A DNA stretch of 64,000 nucleotides from NCBI GenBank assembly GCA_007115705.1, contig QXEO01000382.1, positions 5,709,208-5,773,207 of the forward strand. The letters are read 5' to 3'. Below are positions 46,709 to 57,560 of this stretch, in pieces. A model generated the notes under the pieces. That model was not told where the DNA came from, did no database searches, and worked only from the letters and a program-made list of their open reading frames with translations. This DNA is from Dactylis glomerata (lineage: Eukaryota; Streptophyta; Magnoliopsida; Poales; Poaceae). The stretch's first letter is position 1. Each line of letters begins with the position of its first letter. Made by a program: the position numbers and the translations under genes.

Positions 46709-48356
46709 TGATGCTTAAGGTGAATGTGGCAACAGACAGTCCTTGTGCGTGGTGAATGACCAGCCCGTTGGGAACCCCAAGAGGAAGGTATGATGAGTGC
46801 AGCGGCTAGTTTTCCCTCAGTTAAGAAACCAAGGTTTAATGTCGATCTTGAAGAAGAGAGACGGTGACGACTGAAGGTGATGCGGACTGGCTTAGTAACT
46901 TTCAACAAGGGCGCCGTTAACGATACTTGTTGACTCGTCTTCGGCCAGCAGCAGCGCGGAACCTGCACACACACAAACAAATACTTTGTCCCCAACTTGC
47001 GATGAGGTTGTCAATCTCACCGGTTTGCTTGAAACAAAGGTTATGAGTGTATCGAGTGGAAAACAGTAGTAATATGCGAGTAAAATAAACAGTGCGGGAA
47101 AAGTAAACAGGTGATTGCAATATGATTAAAATAGGACCGGGGTCCACAGTTCACTAGTGGTGTCTCTCCATAGATAAATAACATGCTGGGTAAACAAATT
47201 ACAGTTGGGCAATTGATAGAATAAAGATAACGTGATATGTCAAGAAGATCACTATGAGATTCACTCTGGGCATTACAACAAAATACATAGACCGCCATCC
47301 AACTGCATCTATGACTAATAATCCACCCTCGGGGATATCATCCGAACACCCCAAAAGTATTAAGTTGCGAACAACAGATAATTGCATTAAGCAAAGTGTG
47401 TAATGTAAACAAAGCATATGCCCTTGAGCATATGAATGTTGTTTTCTCCCTAGTAGCAACAACACATCTACCACCTTAGAGGTTTCTGTCACTCCCCCAG
47501 GTGAAATAGAGGCATGAACCCACTATCGAGCATAAATACCCCCTCTTGGAGTCACTAGCAACTACTCGGCCAAGATAGCTACTAACAACGGAGAGCATGC
47601 AAGATCATAAACAACATAGAGATAACAAAAGATATAATTCAGTATAGCAACTTAATCATAAACACCAATATTCATCGGATCCCAACAAACCAACATCATA
47701 GAATTACATAACGGTGATCTCAATCATGTAGGGCAGCTCATGAGATCTAAACATGAAGCACATGGTGGAGAAGACAACCATCTAGCTACTGCTATGGACC
47801 CATAGTCCAAGGTAGACTACTCACTCATCGCTCCGGAGGCAAGCATGGCGATTCCCCTCTCCGGCAGGGTGCCGGGAAGAGCTTCTGGACCCTCCCGATC
47901 TTCGGGTCGACGGCGGCGACGGATCTCGATGTATTCTGGAAAACTGATCTGGTCCTTAGGTTTTTCTCGTCAGGGGGTATATATAGGCGAAAGTACGATG
48001 TCAGAGGAGGGACCACGGCCCCTCACGCGGGCCCGGCACGGCCAGGGGGGTGGCCGTGCCGCCCCTGTGTGTGGGGGCCACGTGGCCCCCCTCCGTCAGG
48101 TCTTCGGATGGTTGGGAGCTTCCCCGTGAAATATGACTTCAGGAACTTGTTTCGTCCAATTCCGAGAATATTTCCTGTGTATCACTTCTGAAACACAAAA
48201 ACAGCAGAAAACAGGAAACTGGCACTGTGGCACTTCGTTAATAGGTTAGTTCCGGAAAATGTATAAAAGTACCACTAAGTGTAACGAAACAATATACAAA
48301 TGGTGTAAAAACAAGCATGGAGCATCAAAAATTATAGATACGTTTGAGACGTATCA
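46709..48356 (-). repeat. 5' LTR of the nested element
   Basis: This 1648-bp LTR is identical to the other except for about 10 substitutions and loss of 22 bp near 47847, between short GGCGAT repeats. A TATATATA promoter word lies at 47978-47985. Confidence 0.92.
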
Positions 48357-48361
48357 GACAC

Positions 48362-50383
48362 AAAATTTCTGAAAGAGGTATTGAAGTTGACAGAGCAAAA
48401 GTGGAGGCAATTGAGAAAATGTCATGTCCAAGAGATGTTAAAGGTATTCATAGTATTCTTGGTCATGCTGGTTTCTATAGGAGGTTTATTAAAGATTTTT
48501 CTAAGATTTCAAAGCCTCTTACTAATCTTCTTCAAAAGGATGTACCATTTGTCTTTGATGATGATTGTAAGGAAGCTTTTGAAACTCTTAAGAAGGCTTT
48601 AACTACTGCTCCTATTGTTCAACCACCTGATTGGAATTTACCTTTTGAAATTATGTGCGATGCTAGTGATTTTGCTGTTGGTGCTGTTCTTGGACAACGC
48701 GTAGATAATAAGTTGAATGTTATTCATTATGCTAGTAAGAATCTTAATGCTGCTCAGAAGAATTATGCTACTACTGAGAAAGAGTTTCTTGCTGTTGTTT
48801 TTGCTTGTGATAAGTTTAGATCTTACATTGTTGATTCTAAAGTTACTATTCATACTGATCACGCTGCTATTAGATATCTTATGACTAAGAAGGATGCTAA
48901 GCCTAGGCTTATTAGATGGGTGTTGCTTTTACAAGAGTTTGATTTGCATATCATAGATAGGAAAGGTGCTGAAAATCCTGTGGCTGACAACTTGTCTAGA
49001 TTGGAAAACATTTCTTTTGATCCTATTCCTGTTAATGATAGTTTTCCAAATGAACAGTTGGCTGCAATTAATGTAACTTCGCGAGACCTTCCTTGGTATG
49101 CTGATTATGCTAACTTTATTGTTTCCAAGTATTTGCCTCTGACCTTTACAGCTCAGCAAAGAAGAAAATTCTTCTATGATTTGAGGCATTATTTTTGGGA
49201 TGACCCACATTTATATAAAGAAGGAGTTGATGGTATTATGAGAAGATGCGTACCGGAATATGAGCAACAAGAGATATTAAGGAAATGCCATAGCAGCGCC
49301 TACGGAGGGCATCATGCTGGAGATAGAACCGCGCAGAAAGTTCTACAATCAGGTTTTTATTGGCCAACCCTCTTTAAAGATGCCAGAAGGTATGTTTTAT
49401 CTTGCGATGAATGTCAAAGAGTTGGTAATATTTCTAGACGCAATGAGATGCCTATGAATTACACTCTTGTTATTGAACCGTTTGATTGTTGGGGATTTGA
49501 CTTTATGGGTCCTTTTCCTCCTTCAAAAGGCTATACCCATATACTTGTTGCTGTTGATTATGTTACTAAATGGGTAGAAGCCATACCTACAAAGAGTGCC
49601 GATGGTGAGACTTCGTTAAAAATGCTTAAGGATGTTATTTTTCCTAGGTTCGGAGTGCCTAGATATCTTATGACTGACGGAGGTTCTCATTTTATTCACG
49701 GTAGTTTTAGAAAAACTCTTGCTAAGTATGATGTCAATCATAGAATTGCTTCTGCTTATCATCCCCAAACTAGTGGACAGGTAGAGCTTTTAAATAGGGA
49801 GATCAAGTCTATCTTGCAGAAGACTGTTAATAGATCTAGGAAAAACTGGGCTAGTAAGTTAAATGACGCTTTATGGGCTTATAGAACTGCTTATAAGAAT
49901 CCCATGGGTATGTCTCCTTATAAGATGGTTTACGGAAAAGCGTGTCACTTGCCCTTAGAATTAGAACACAAAGCTTTTTGGGCAGTGAGAGAGCTTAATA
50001 GAGATTTTAAACTAGCCGGTAAGAAAAGGTTGTTAGATTTGAGTTCTCTAGATGAGTGGAGAAACGAAGCATATGAGAATGCTAGACTTTTCAAGGAGAA
50101 AGTCAAGCAATGGCATGATAAGAGAATTCTTAAGAGAGAGTTTCATGTTGGTGAGAAAGTTCTTTTGTATAGGTCTCGTCTCAGATTTTTTGCAGGAAAA
50201 TTACTTTCTAAATGGGAAGGACCATATGTTATTGTGGAAGTGTACCGCTCAGGTGCTATTAAGATTGCTTCATTGAAAGATGATTCTACACAAGTGGTGA
50301 ATGGGCAAAGACTCAAGCATTATATTTCTAGAGATTCTTATAATGAAGATGTTGATGTTATTGAAACAGTTTCTCCGGAATAA
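48362..50383 (+). pseudogene. Athila pol, second part: RT end, RNase H, integrase
   Basis: This resumes after the second GACAC copy with KISERGIEVDRAKVEAI, the RT thumb. RNase H follows (FEIMCDASDFAVGAVLGQ, TTEKEFLAVVFA, IHTDHAAIRYL). Integrase has an HHCC zinc region (HHAGDR...CDECQR) and the catalytic sites GFDFMGPF, MTDGGSHF and GQVELLNREI. It ends at TVSPE and a stop at 50381-50383, with no chromodomain. There is no internal stop or frameshift in 673 codons. It is called a pseudogene only because the insertion has separated it from its start. Confidence 0.92.
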
Positions 50384-50769
50384 TTTATCCAAGACAAACT
50401 GCAGGAACCTGCAGAGTTTGTTTTCGAATAGGTAACAGTTCTAGTCAGAAAAGTTTCGCGAAAAGTTCTTCCTTTAATATTTTTGCTGTTTTTACTAAAT
50501 ATGAAAAATCACGAGACGAAAAAGGGGAGGAAAAAGAGTCCGTGTGTGTCTCACACACAGGTGGCGCGGGCCCACCCCTGGCCGCGCCACCTGGGTGTGA
50601 GAACACCCCGGAACTCATTTCCGTCCCGGTTTCCTCCTGTGACTTCGTTTCGATGTATAATTTTCGCCTATTTAACCCCCCGGAGTCCCCGAGGTCTGTA
50701 TATCATTTTCTCATCGTGTTTTGTTTCGAGCTGTTTCTGTCAGGAGTTGATCTTAAGCTTAGGGGAGCC

Positions 50770-51126
50770 ATGGCCTCTTCAAGCAATGACAATGGCAAAA
50801 GACCCTTGGATATTGCCCAGCTACGCCAAAAGTGGAAGGAAGAGCTGGGTTCTGGAAGAGCAAGGCCGACAAACCCTGCTTTTGAAGGACCAACGAAAGC
50901 TAGGCATATCTTTTCTCATGATTTCCAGGGACCAACATATCATGTTTTGGATCTTGACTCCATGCCCGTGATAGAGCACGGAATGCTGGTCACTTTTGAG
51001 TTTTGCACTCATTATGAAGCCTTGAAGAGGGAGGTAAAGATGCTTCAGGAGGAGAATCTCAGGCTTCGCAAAATGCAGGAATATTTCATTAATCCAAGGC
51101 TGCTACCATTACCACCAAAGGAGTAA
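50770..51126 (+). CDS. Athila accessory ORF, 118 aa, unknown function
   Basis: It lies 386 bases after pol, where Athila elements often carry an env-like frame. The start context GAGCCATGGCC is favourable. The product starts MASSSNDNGKRPLDIAQLRQ, has a basic middle part, and near its C terminus a heptad-like coiled coil (YEALKREVKMLQEENLRLRK). There is no signal peptide or membrane span, so it is not a classical envelope protein. Codon use and openness suggest real coding. I do not recognise a domain; a dimerising accessory or nucleic-acid-binding protein is only a guess. Confidence 0.6.
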   Translation: MASSSNDNGKRPLDIAQLRQKWKEELGSGRARPTNPAFEGPTKARHIFSHDFQGPTYHVLDLDSMPVIEHGMLVTFEFCTHYEALKREVKMLQEENLRLRKMQEYFINPRLLPLPPKE

Positions 51127-52806
51127 TTCGTCATCGGTTTAGGCATCCCCTTGGCTTGTTCCAAGCTTGGGGGAGTGCCGCGGTATCACATCATTACCTT
51201 TTGCTCATTTACTTTTCAAGTAGAGTCGTATCATGAATAGAGAAGTTATCATATAGAATAGTTTGCAGTTTGGAAGTATCCTCCTTAGTTGGTTATCTAT
51301 GTATCCCTTGGTGTGAGTTGCGGTAATGAAATATTAATGAGAAGTTTTATCGTTTACTTTTCGCACACTTTATGTTAGTTTGCAATCTCTCTTGTATGAC
51401 TAGTCTTGTTGATTGGTATTGGTATCACATTGGGAGCATGAGTAGATTTAGTTGGTTCTGGCAAACCTAGCTTGGTCAGTAGCAACTTTACCTTGAGGTT
51501 TGAGTAGAAAAGAATAAAGAAGTGCTTGCAGTTACATCACTTCAGTTTTCCCCTATGTTTGGCTTATAAGCATTGTTATTCTTAAAGTTAAAATCGTTGT
51601 ACCTTCAAGGGAGTTTGCATGATTGTTCTTATTATATGTATGTTTGTTTGTTTCATGCAACTCTTATGCTTGCTACCCAGCCTTGCTAGCCAAAAACCTG
51701 TACTGAGAGGAAATACTTCTCGTGCATCCAATTCCCAAAAGCCAAGTCAATTCCAAAGAGTCCATTATAAATTCCTATGCATGGTATTTCAAGCCATTCC
51801 AAGCAAATTTTCATGTGCTACCTTTCAAAAACCTTCAAACACTTCTCATTTTGTGCCACTGTTTTTAGCTCATGAGGACGTAGTGGATGGGTTTGTTATC
51901 TTCCATACTAAATTAAGTACCCCTCGACTAGGCAGCTTCATCCGCTCGTCATTAATTTTGCAAGGGAGCTGGTCAGACCATTATAATCTTAAAAAGAAAA
52001 AGAAAGAAAAAAGGCACTCCTCCAATGGAATGTGAAAGTTGGTCGGCACCCGATGGAATCGGTTAGCCATGGTTTGAGAAAGGAAAAAGGTGGGGAGGAG
52101 TGCAAAGCTATAAAAGAGCACCAAAGTGCCAATTAATCAAACATCTCGGAACCGCTCTCACTTGTTTAGTATGGAAGATATCAAGAACTCCGTTGCTAGT
52201 CGTTGACAAAAGCAACCACCTCTCAAAACAATTTTTACCTCTGTTTTACAAATGAAAAGCTCTAGCACATGTTTAATCCCTGCTTCCCTCTGCGAAGGGC
52301 CTATCTTTTACTTTTATGTTGAGTCAGCCTATTTCCCTCTATCTCAAGCAAGCATTTGAGTTGTTATGTTTCACTCATCCATATGTTGATCCGTTTAATC
52401 ATGTTTATTATCTTCCTTGTTTTGTATAATGCTTTTATCTGAAGGAATATATCTTTGAAAGTTTTCTATGAATGCAAAAGTTTACTTTGTTGAGCATATA
52501 GTCTTTGCTATATTAGCTCTGTTTTTAAAGGCTCCGTTTAAAAGAAAGAATAGCTTGTTCATCGTTCTTTGACCAAGAACTAAGGTTTGCCATTGCCAAT
52601 TATAGTTTACCTTGTGCATCTTTACATGTGATTCCCTTTTACCTATAGCAAGTCTACATCTTATAAAGGGAAGTTGTTGTCTATTATAATTTGTGCCTTA
52701 GTGAATGTGATGCTTCTTGTCCGTATTTTGATTATCGACACTTCACTCCATAAACCCGTGGGCATGTTTACCGAGTTTAGTTTTCGCTTGGGGACAAGCG
52801 AGGTCT
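51127..52806 (+). other. Athila 3' non-coding region
   Basis: About 1.7 kb, mostly AT-rich. An ORF at 51619-52035 has a hydrophobic start (MIVLIICMFVCFMQLLCLL) but a low-complexity lysine end, and I doubt it is a gene. A 47-bp block at 52280-52326 recurs, inverted and with one mismatch, at 43466-43512 in the nested element. Confidence 0.6.
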
Positions 52807-52820
52807 AAGCTTGGGGGGGT
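52807..52820 (+). promoter_or_regulatory. Polypurine tract of Athila element
   Basis: AAGCTTGGGGGGGT directly precedes the 3' LTR. The nested element has a similar AAGCTTGGGGATGC tract. Confidence 0.85.
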
Positions 52821-54329
52821 TGATACGTCCAATTTGCATCACTATTTTGTATCATAATTTACAGTTATTCATTGATATATTTCATATTTAGATATGATAC
52901 TTATGTTATTTCCTTTGCTTTCACATGTTGATGATCATCGGAGGAGTTGCTGCCGGAGTCAGGATTCTGCTGGAAAAAGGACCATCAAGAGACCATATTT
53001 TGAAGATCAGGAAATTCCAGAAAAATACCCAGAAATTATATTTTCCCAGAAGACTCACGAAGCCAGAAGGAGGAGTCGAAAGGAGCCAGGGGGGCTCCAC
53101 ACGCCAGGGTGGCGCGGGCCCACCCCTGGCCGCGCGGGCCCTACGTGAGGCCACCCTGGCCCACCTCTGGTCTCGCCCCTCCGCATACATCATCATCCCC
53201 AAAAACCTAAGTCAAAGGGGGGGGCTCAGAGCTAGACACAGCCGCCTCTGTGGGGCGGAGAAGACCAGAGAGAGAAAGCTCTCCGGCAGGGAGAAATCTG
53301 CCGGGGAAATTCCTTCCCGGAGAGGGGAGATCGTCACCATCGTCATCACCATCGCACTGGACTTCATCGGGATCATCATCATCATCATCTCCATCACCAG
53401 CACCTTCATCTCCACCATCACCACGTCATCCCGCTGTAACATCTTGAGTTGGATCTTGCTATATTCATAGGGGAAACTTTCCCGGTGTTGATTACTCTTG
53501 TAGTTGATGCTATTGAGTGGAACCGTTGAGTTAAGGTTTATGTTCAGATTGTTATTTACCATTATTTCACCTCTGATCATGATCCATATGATGTCTTGTG
53601 AGTAGTTCGTTTAGTTCTTGAGGACATGGGAGAAGTCAAGATGTTAGTAGTGAATTATTGCTGAGAAATATTGAATGGTTTGATATTGTTGTGGTGCTAT
53701 TTCACTAGTGGTGTCATGTGAACGTCGACTACATGATACTTCACCATTTATGGGCCTAGTGAGATGCATTGTGTATTTGGCTACCGATTGTGGGGTTGCT
53801 GGAGTGACAGAAACCTAAACCTCCGTTGGAAAACCATTGCACCAGGGAGCGTAGGATCTTAGAGTTTAAGGCTGTGGTTAGATTTATCTTAATTACTTTC
53901 TTGTATTTGCGGATGCTTGCAAGGGGTATAATCACAAGTGTGTATTTATCCTAGTAAGGGTAGTGCGCTAGCACAGGTTCACCCCCATAACACCTATCAA
54001 ACCAATAAATACTATTGGCTCTATGAAGCGAAAGCTCTTGACAGAAACTCCCGTGTGTCCTCGAGAACGTTTGGTTATTATAAGTACACAACCGGCTTGT
54101 CCTTTGCTGAATAAAGGATTGGGCCACTTGCTGCAATTGTTACTACTGTCTTTTATTTACTCGCACTTTATTTACCCGTATTACCAAATACCCCTAAAAA
54201 CCTGTTTGCTAGTATTTACAGTGATTCCTTGATCAAAACTGCTCATCAACACCTTCTGCTCCTCGTTGGGTTCGACACTCTTATTTATCGAAAGTACTAC
54301 GATACACCCCCTATACTTGTGGGTCATCA
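52821..54329 (+). repeat. 3' LTR of Athila element
   Basis: This 1509-bp LTR, from TGATACGTCC to GGGTCATCA, is the partner of 37058-38565. The duplication GGAGG follows. Confidence 0.93.
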
Positions 54330-54444
54330 GGAGGCAGCGGAGGCACAAGACAAAGAGCGCGACAAGAAGGGAAAATGGCCTCGTGTAGACGATTTGTAGT
54401 CTGCTCATGTAGGGCGGTTACCTATGTCGTGAACTTGTCATGAA

Positions 54445-54558
54445 CTTCCCATGGAGTCCGTTATGTCTGTCGTGAACTTGTCATCGTGTCGGTTATGTGA
54501 ACTTGCCATGGAGTCCGTTATGTTTGTCGTAAACTTGTCATCGTGTCGGTTATCTGAA
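54445..54558 (+). repeat. 57-bp tandem duplication
   Basis: Units 54445-54501 and 54502-54558 both contain CCATGGAGTCCGTTATGT and differ at a few positions. They lie just after the stop codon of the MULE plus-strand gene, probably in its 3' UTR. Confidence 0.85.
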
Positions 54559-54743
54559 CTATGTCATCGAATCGGTTATCTATTATGAAATGTTGTTTAA
54601 CTATGTTTAACAAGATCGTTTAATCGGTTATCTATTATTTAAAAAATAATATTTATACGTGCATATGGAAAACTGATGTCAGCTAAGTACTAGTACTTAG
54701 TACTACAAGAAATGTATTTGTTGTTTCGTCTTTTTTCAGAACT

Positions 54744-54969
54744 TACCTCCTGGAGATCTGGCGGTACCGTAGGTAGTCGTACCGCCCGAAAAACACACCC
54801 GGCAGGAAATTTTCGATGTTTTTCCGAAGTCTCGTGCTACAGGCCGTACCGCCAGAAGCCCCGGCGGTATCCCAGTGAACCATACCGCCCGGGATTTGAA
54901 TCGGGCAGCGATTTTGGCGGCTGGCAGGGCGCAGACCTCCAGGCCGTACCGCCAGTGACCCAGGCGGTA
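54744..54969. repeat. Central cluster of dyad modules (3 copies)
   Basis: TACCTCC (54744) and TACCGCC (54847, 54947) are each followed 16 bases on by GGCGGTA (54760, 54863, 54963). Extra unpaired TACCGCC half-sites follow, twice with a GGGCAGCGATTTTG word. The last two modules are in a 100-bp tandem duplication (54841-54940 and 54941 to about 55016). The cluster lies between the two convergent MULE genes. Confidence 0.9.
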
Positions 54970-55284
54970 TGGTTTGATATCATACCGCCCAGGTTTTATC
55001 TCGGGCAGCGATTTTGTCTGTTATTTACATAAAAACATACACTCCATGATATTTCAATACAAAGTGCATATTGTGCGAAATTTCATAGAACACTAGCTCT
55101 TATACAAAAATTAGTAGAAGACAATATTGACAATAAAAATTTGTTGATATTTCACGAAATTTCATAGAACTCAAGCGTGGCACAAAACAATTTTGGTAGT
55201 TCAAATCATAATAAAACAACAGGTTCAAGCAACATAGTCTACAACATGTTCACGAATAGGTAATAAGGATCACAACAACAAGTT

Positions 55285-56759
55285 TCACTTATTCCTTCCC
55301 CTCTTGCTAGCTAGCTTGCGACGACGACGAGGAGGTGGGACTCGCAGTCCTTCGGGACTGAAGAACTTCTTCTTGATCCGGTTCCTGACCATCGGCTGGC
55401 TCGGCTGAGTAGGCTCGGGAGCACCTCCCATCTGTGACATGCCGATCTCGTCATACCCCGCGTCCTCCTCCTCGTACTGCTGGTCCTCCTCTTCCTCGGA
55501 CTGCTGCACCTCCTCCTCCTCGGACTACTGCACCTCCTCCTCCTCCTCATTCTCCTCGGACTGCTGCACCTCCTCATCATCATCCTCGGACTGCTGCACC
55601 TCCTCCTCATCATCATCTCTGACAACACATTTTGAAAAACTTACGAGGTCAAAAGTCAGCGTGTCGAGCTCGTTGGTGTAGCTCTTGTAATGCCCCACAG
55701 ACAAGTCTGTGTACTCCTCCACTTTGTCCCATGAGTATGCCATTATGGGGAACCGTGAGTCATCCCCATTCTCATCGGTTGGAAAATCCCACCCATTTCG
55801 TGGAAGTTTGCGAGGACGTCCAACCGGAATCCGCTCCCACATCCAAATCGAGAGGGGCCACACAGCACCGCATAATGCCGCGTTTGGTTTTCTCTTACGA
55901 CATGAGTTATCCAGCTGCACATAAAAAACTCATGTCAAGTTGCAACATTTCAGGGTCAAACAAAAGATAACAACAAATATGTATTTAATATTCATGAGTT
56001 CTACCTGTCGGTAAAGATAAGCTAAAGCCGCCGGGCCCCAACTGTACTTGGCGTTCCAGTCACGTAGCGGATCAAGCCACATCCAAGCGGCGGTGTCCCC
56101 TGACCCATCTGTAAAAAGAACCCGGCTTAACACATACCACATGTATGTGCGAGCATATCGTTGGACCGTCTGAGGATCGGCACCCTCCGGGCATGGCCCT
56201 ATATCTCGTAGCCACTTATATGAGACACCGGTTGGCCTAGTATCCTTCACTCCTTCCGGAGGTGGGTTCGGATAGTGACCGATGAGACCAAAGACCCGCT
56301 CACGCCAACCGGTACTATCCACCCTCCCAGTGAGAGCGGCTCCATCGATCGGAAGAGCCGTAATCATGCCAATGTCCTACAAGGTGATCGTCATCTCTCC
56401 ACACGGCGGGTGAAAAGAGTGTGTCTCCGGCCTCCAACGGTCCACAAGTGCGGTAAGAGCCGTATGGTTGATCTTCGGCGGCGTGCGCTTGAACTGGAGG
56501 ACAAAGGGTAGAAGGCCCGCACTCTCAAAGTATGGCTCATACCGAACATCATATGGCATGTCATCTGCACTATGCCCCCTCATGCGCATAGGGTGTAGCT
56601 CCTGCAAATAGGTTAACAATGGGTCATCAGTACCTTTGTATTAAAACGGAGAAGAAAAGTGAGGATAATTTATGTCCTTACCGCCAACCCATTCTCAATA
56701 TAGCGAGCACGATGTTCCCTATCATACTCCAACTCAAGACCGGAGTAGTAACGAGCCAT
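55285..56759 (-). pseudogene. Plant mobile domain (PMD/MAIN-like) gene of the MULE
   Basis: There are three minus-strand exons: 56759-56682, 56601-56005 and 55914-55285. They have GT-AG borders in phase 0 and encode 434 codons. The product starts MARYYSGLELEYDREHRARY and shows PMD landmarks: ALVDRWRPETHSFHPPCGEM, ITALPIDGAALTG, a YARTYMWYVLSRVLFTD core and an AALAYLYRQ end. An acidic repeat tail (DDDEEEVQQSE-type) and a basic C terminus (PPPRRRRKLASKRGR) follow. TAG codons break it at 56377-56379 and 55525-55527. The second is in a repeat whose sister copies read CAG at the same place. PMD proteins include Arabidopsis MAIN/MAIL1, linked to TE silencing. PMD genes are also known as passengers or genes of TEs. 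Confidence 0.85.
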
Positions 56760-57390
56760 CCTATATGATACAAAAAATAACATGTCAAAATAAATGAACA
56801 ACAATGTATTCCATAAAAAAAGTCTATTCTATACAACCACAATGTATTCATCCATAAACAAATACAGAACTAGTGACCTAGGGTTTCAAAAAAATCAATT
56901 CACACATATATGAACTATTGACCAACGAATTACAAATAGAGGTTCAATTCATACATATCCAATACACACAACACCACATAACCATTCATACACACATACA
57001 TGACATATTGACCAAGGGATTAAAGCAAATGTTGAATCAATACATATCAATCCATCCTTCTAACATAGAACCGAAGCTGATTACCAAGGGATTAACACAA
57101 AATTTCAATCCATATACTACAGAGCATGAAGTGGATGAACTAGGGTTTCAAAAAGGTCACAAATCGGCCAACGAATTCGGAATAGTTCAAAGGGAAGATT
57201 GAGAGGTACCTTCAAATTTGAGGTTGGGGGAGAGAAGGGCCGCCGCCGCAGATTTGAGGGTGGGGGAGAGAAGGGCCGCCGCCGCGTGCCGCCGCCGCCA
57301 CAGCCACCGCCGCCACCCTGCCCGTTCCTGTTCTGTTCTGGGTCGGGGTCGGGTTGGGGTGGACCGAGGGGGTCCTTGTAAATCGGTCGA

Positions 57391-57560
57391 TATCGCCGGA
57401 ACCCTAGGAGGTATCCCGTCTAATCTACCTCCAGCCCCGCCGGCGGTACGCCACATCAGCGTGGGTCAACTGCGCCCGCGTGACCCATTGACCAGGAGGG
57501 CTACCTCCATTGACCCCGGCGGTATCCTGTGTAATCGTACCTCCGGCGCGTCTGGCGGTA
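57391..57560. repeat. Right cluster of dyad modules (4 copies)
   Basis: The pairs are TATCGCC (57391) with GGAGGTA (57407), and TACCTCC at 57426, 57502 and 57538 with GGCGGTA at 57442, 57518 and 57554. All are 16 bases start to start. The last two mirror the first two of the left TIR; the other two are independent. Confidence 0.9.

Larger units (their letters stand above)
41317..48356 (-). mobile_element. Nested non-autonomous Ty3/gypsy-like element
   Basis: The LTRs are 1670 bp (41317-42986) and 1648 bp (46709-48356) with a flanking duplication GACAC (41312-41316, 48357-48361). The PBS and PPT place it on the minus strand. On that strand the LTR starts TGATACGTCTCAAACG. By eye there are about 10 substitutions (0.6%) and one 22-bp indel between the LTRs. 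The 3.7-kb interior has no RT, integrase or protease, only one 198-aa ORF, so it must be mobilised in trans. Confidence 0.92.
37058..54329 (+). mobile_element. Athila-type Ty3/gypsy element, hosting a nested element
   Basis: The LTRs are 1508 bp (37058-38565) and 1509 bp (52821-54329). The target duplication GGAGG is at 37053-37057 and 54330-54334. The internal order is gag, protease, RT, RNase H, integrase without a chromodomain, then a long 3' region with a small extra ORF, which fits the Athila lineage. By eye the LTRs differ by about 25 substitutions (1.7%) and three small indels. Pol is split by the insertion at 41317-48356, has one stop codon, and the usual PBS is missing. Confidence 0.93.
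36812..54399 (+). pseudogene. MULE C-terminal exon (GRF-like plus coiled coil), split by Athila
   Basis: After a TTTTTTTGTAG acceptor the exon reads CNYYTWIDLDQ, like the end of a GRF zinc finger. A long Arg/Lys/Glu-rich coiled-coil tail follows. The Athila element (37058-54329 plus one GGAGG copy) interrupts the tail. Reading resumes at about 54335 with AAEAQDKERDKKGKW and stops at 54397-54399 after VDDL. One frame change is needed near 36955. This may be the C terminus of the transposase or a second element gene; the deletion upstream hides which. Confidence 0.7.

Noticed and set aside
51619..52035. 138-aa ORF with hydrophobic start as an envelope gene
   Set aside because: It has a lysine-rich low-complexity end, no cysteine pattern or C-terminal membrane span, and lies in the AT-rich 3' region. 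Not enough to call an env gene.
55500..55620. Very short GT-AG intron in the PMD acidic tail (GTAAGT to TTGTCAG, 26 bp)
   Set aside because: Far below the size plants can splice. Reading through keeps the frame.
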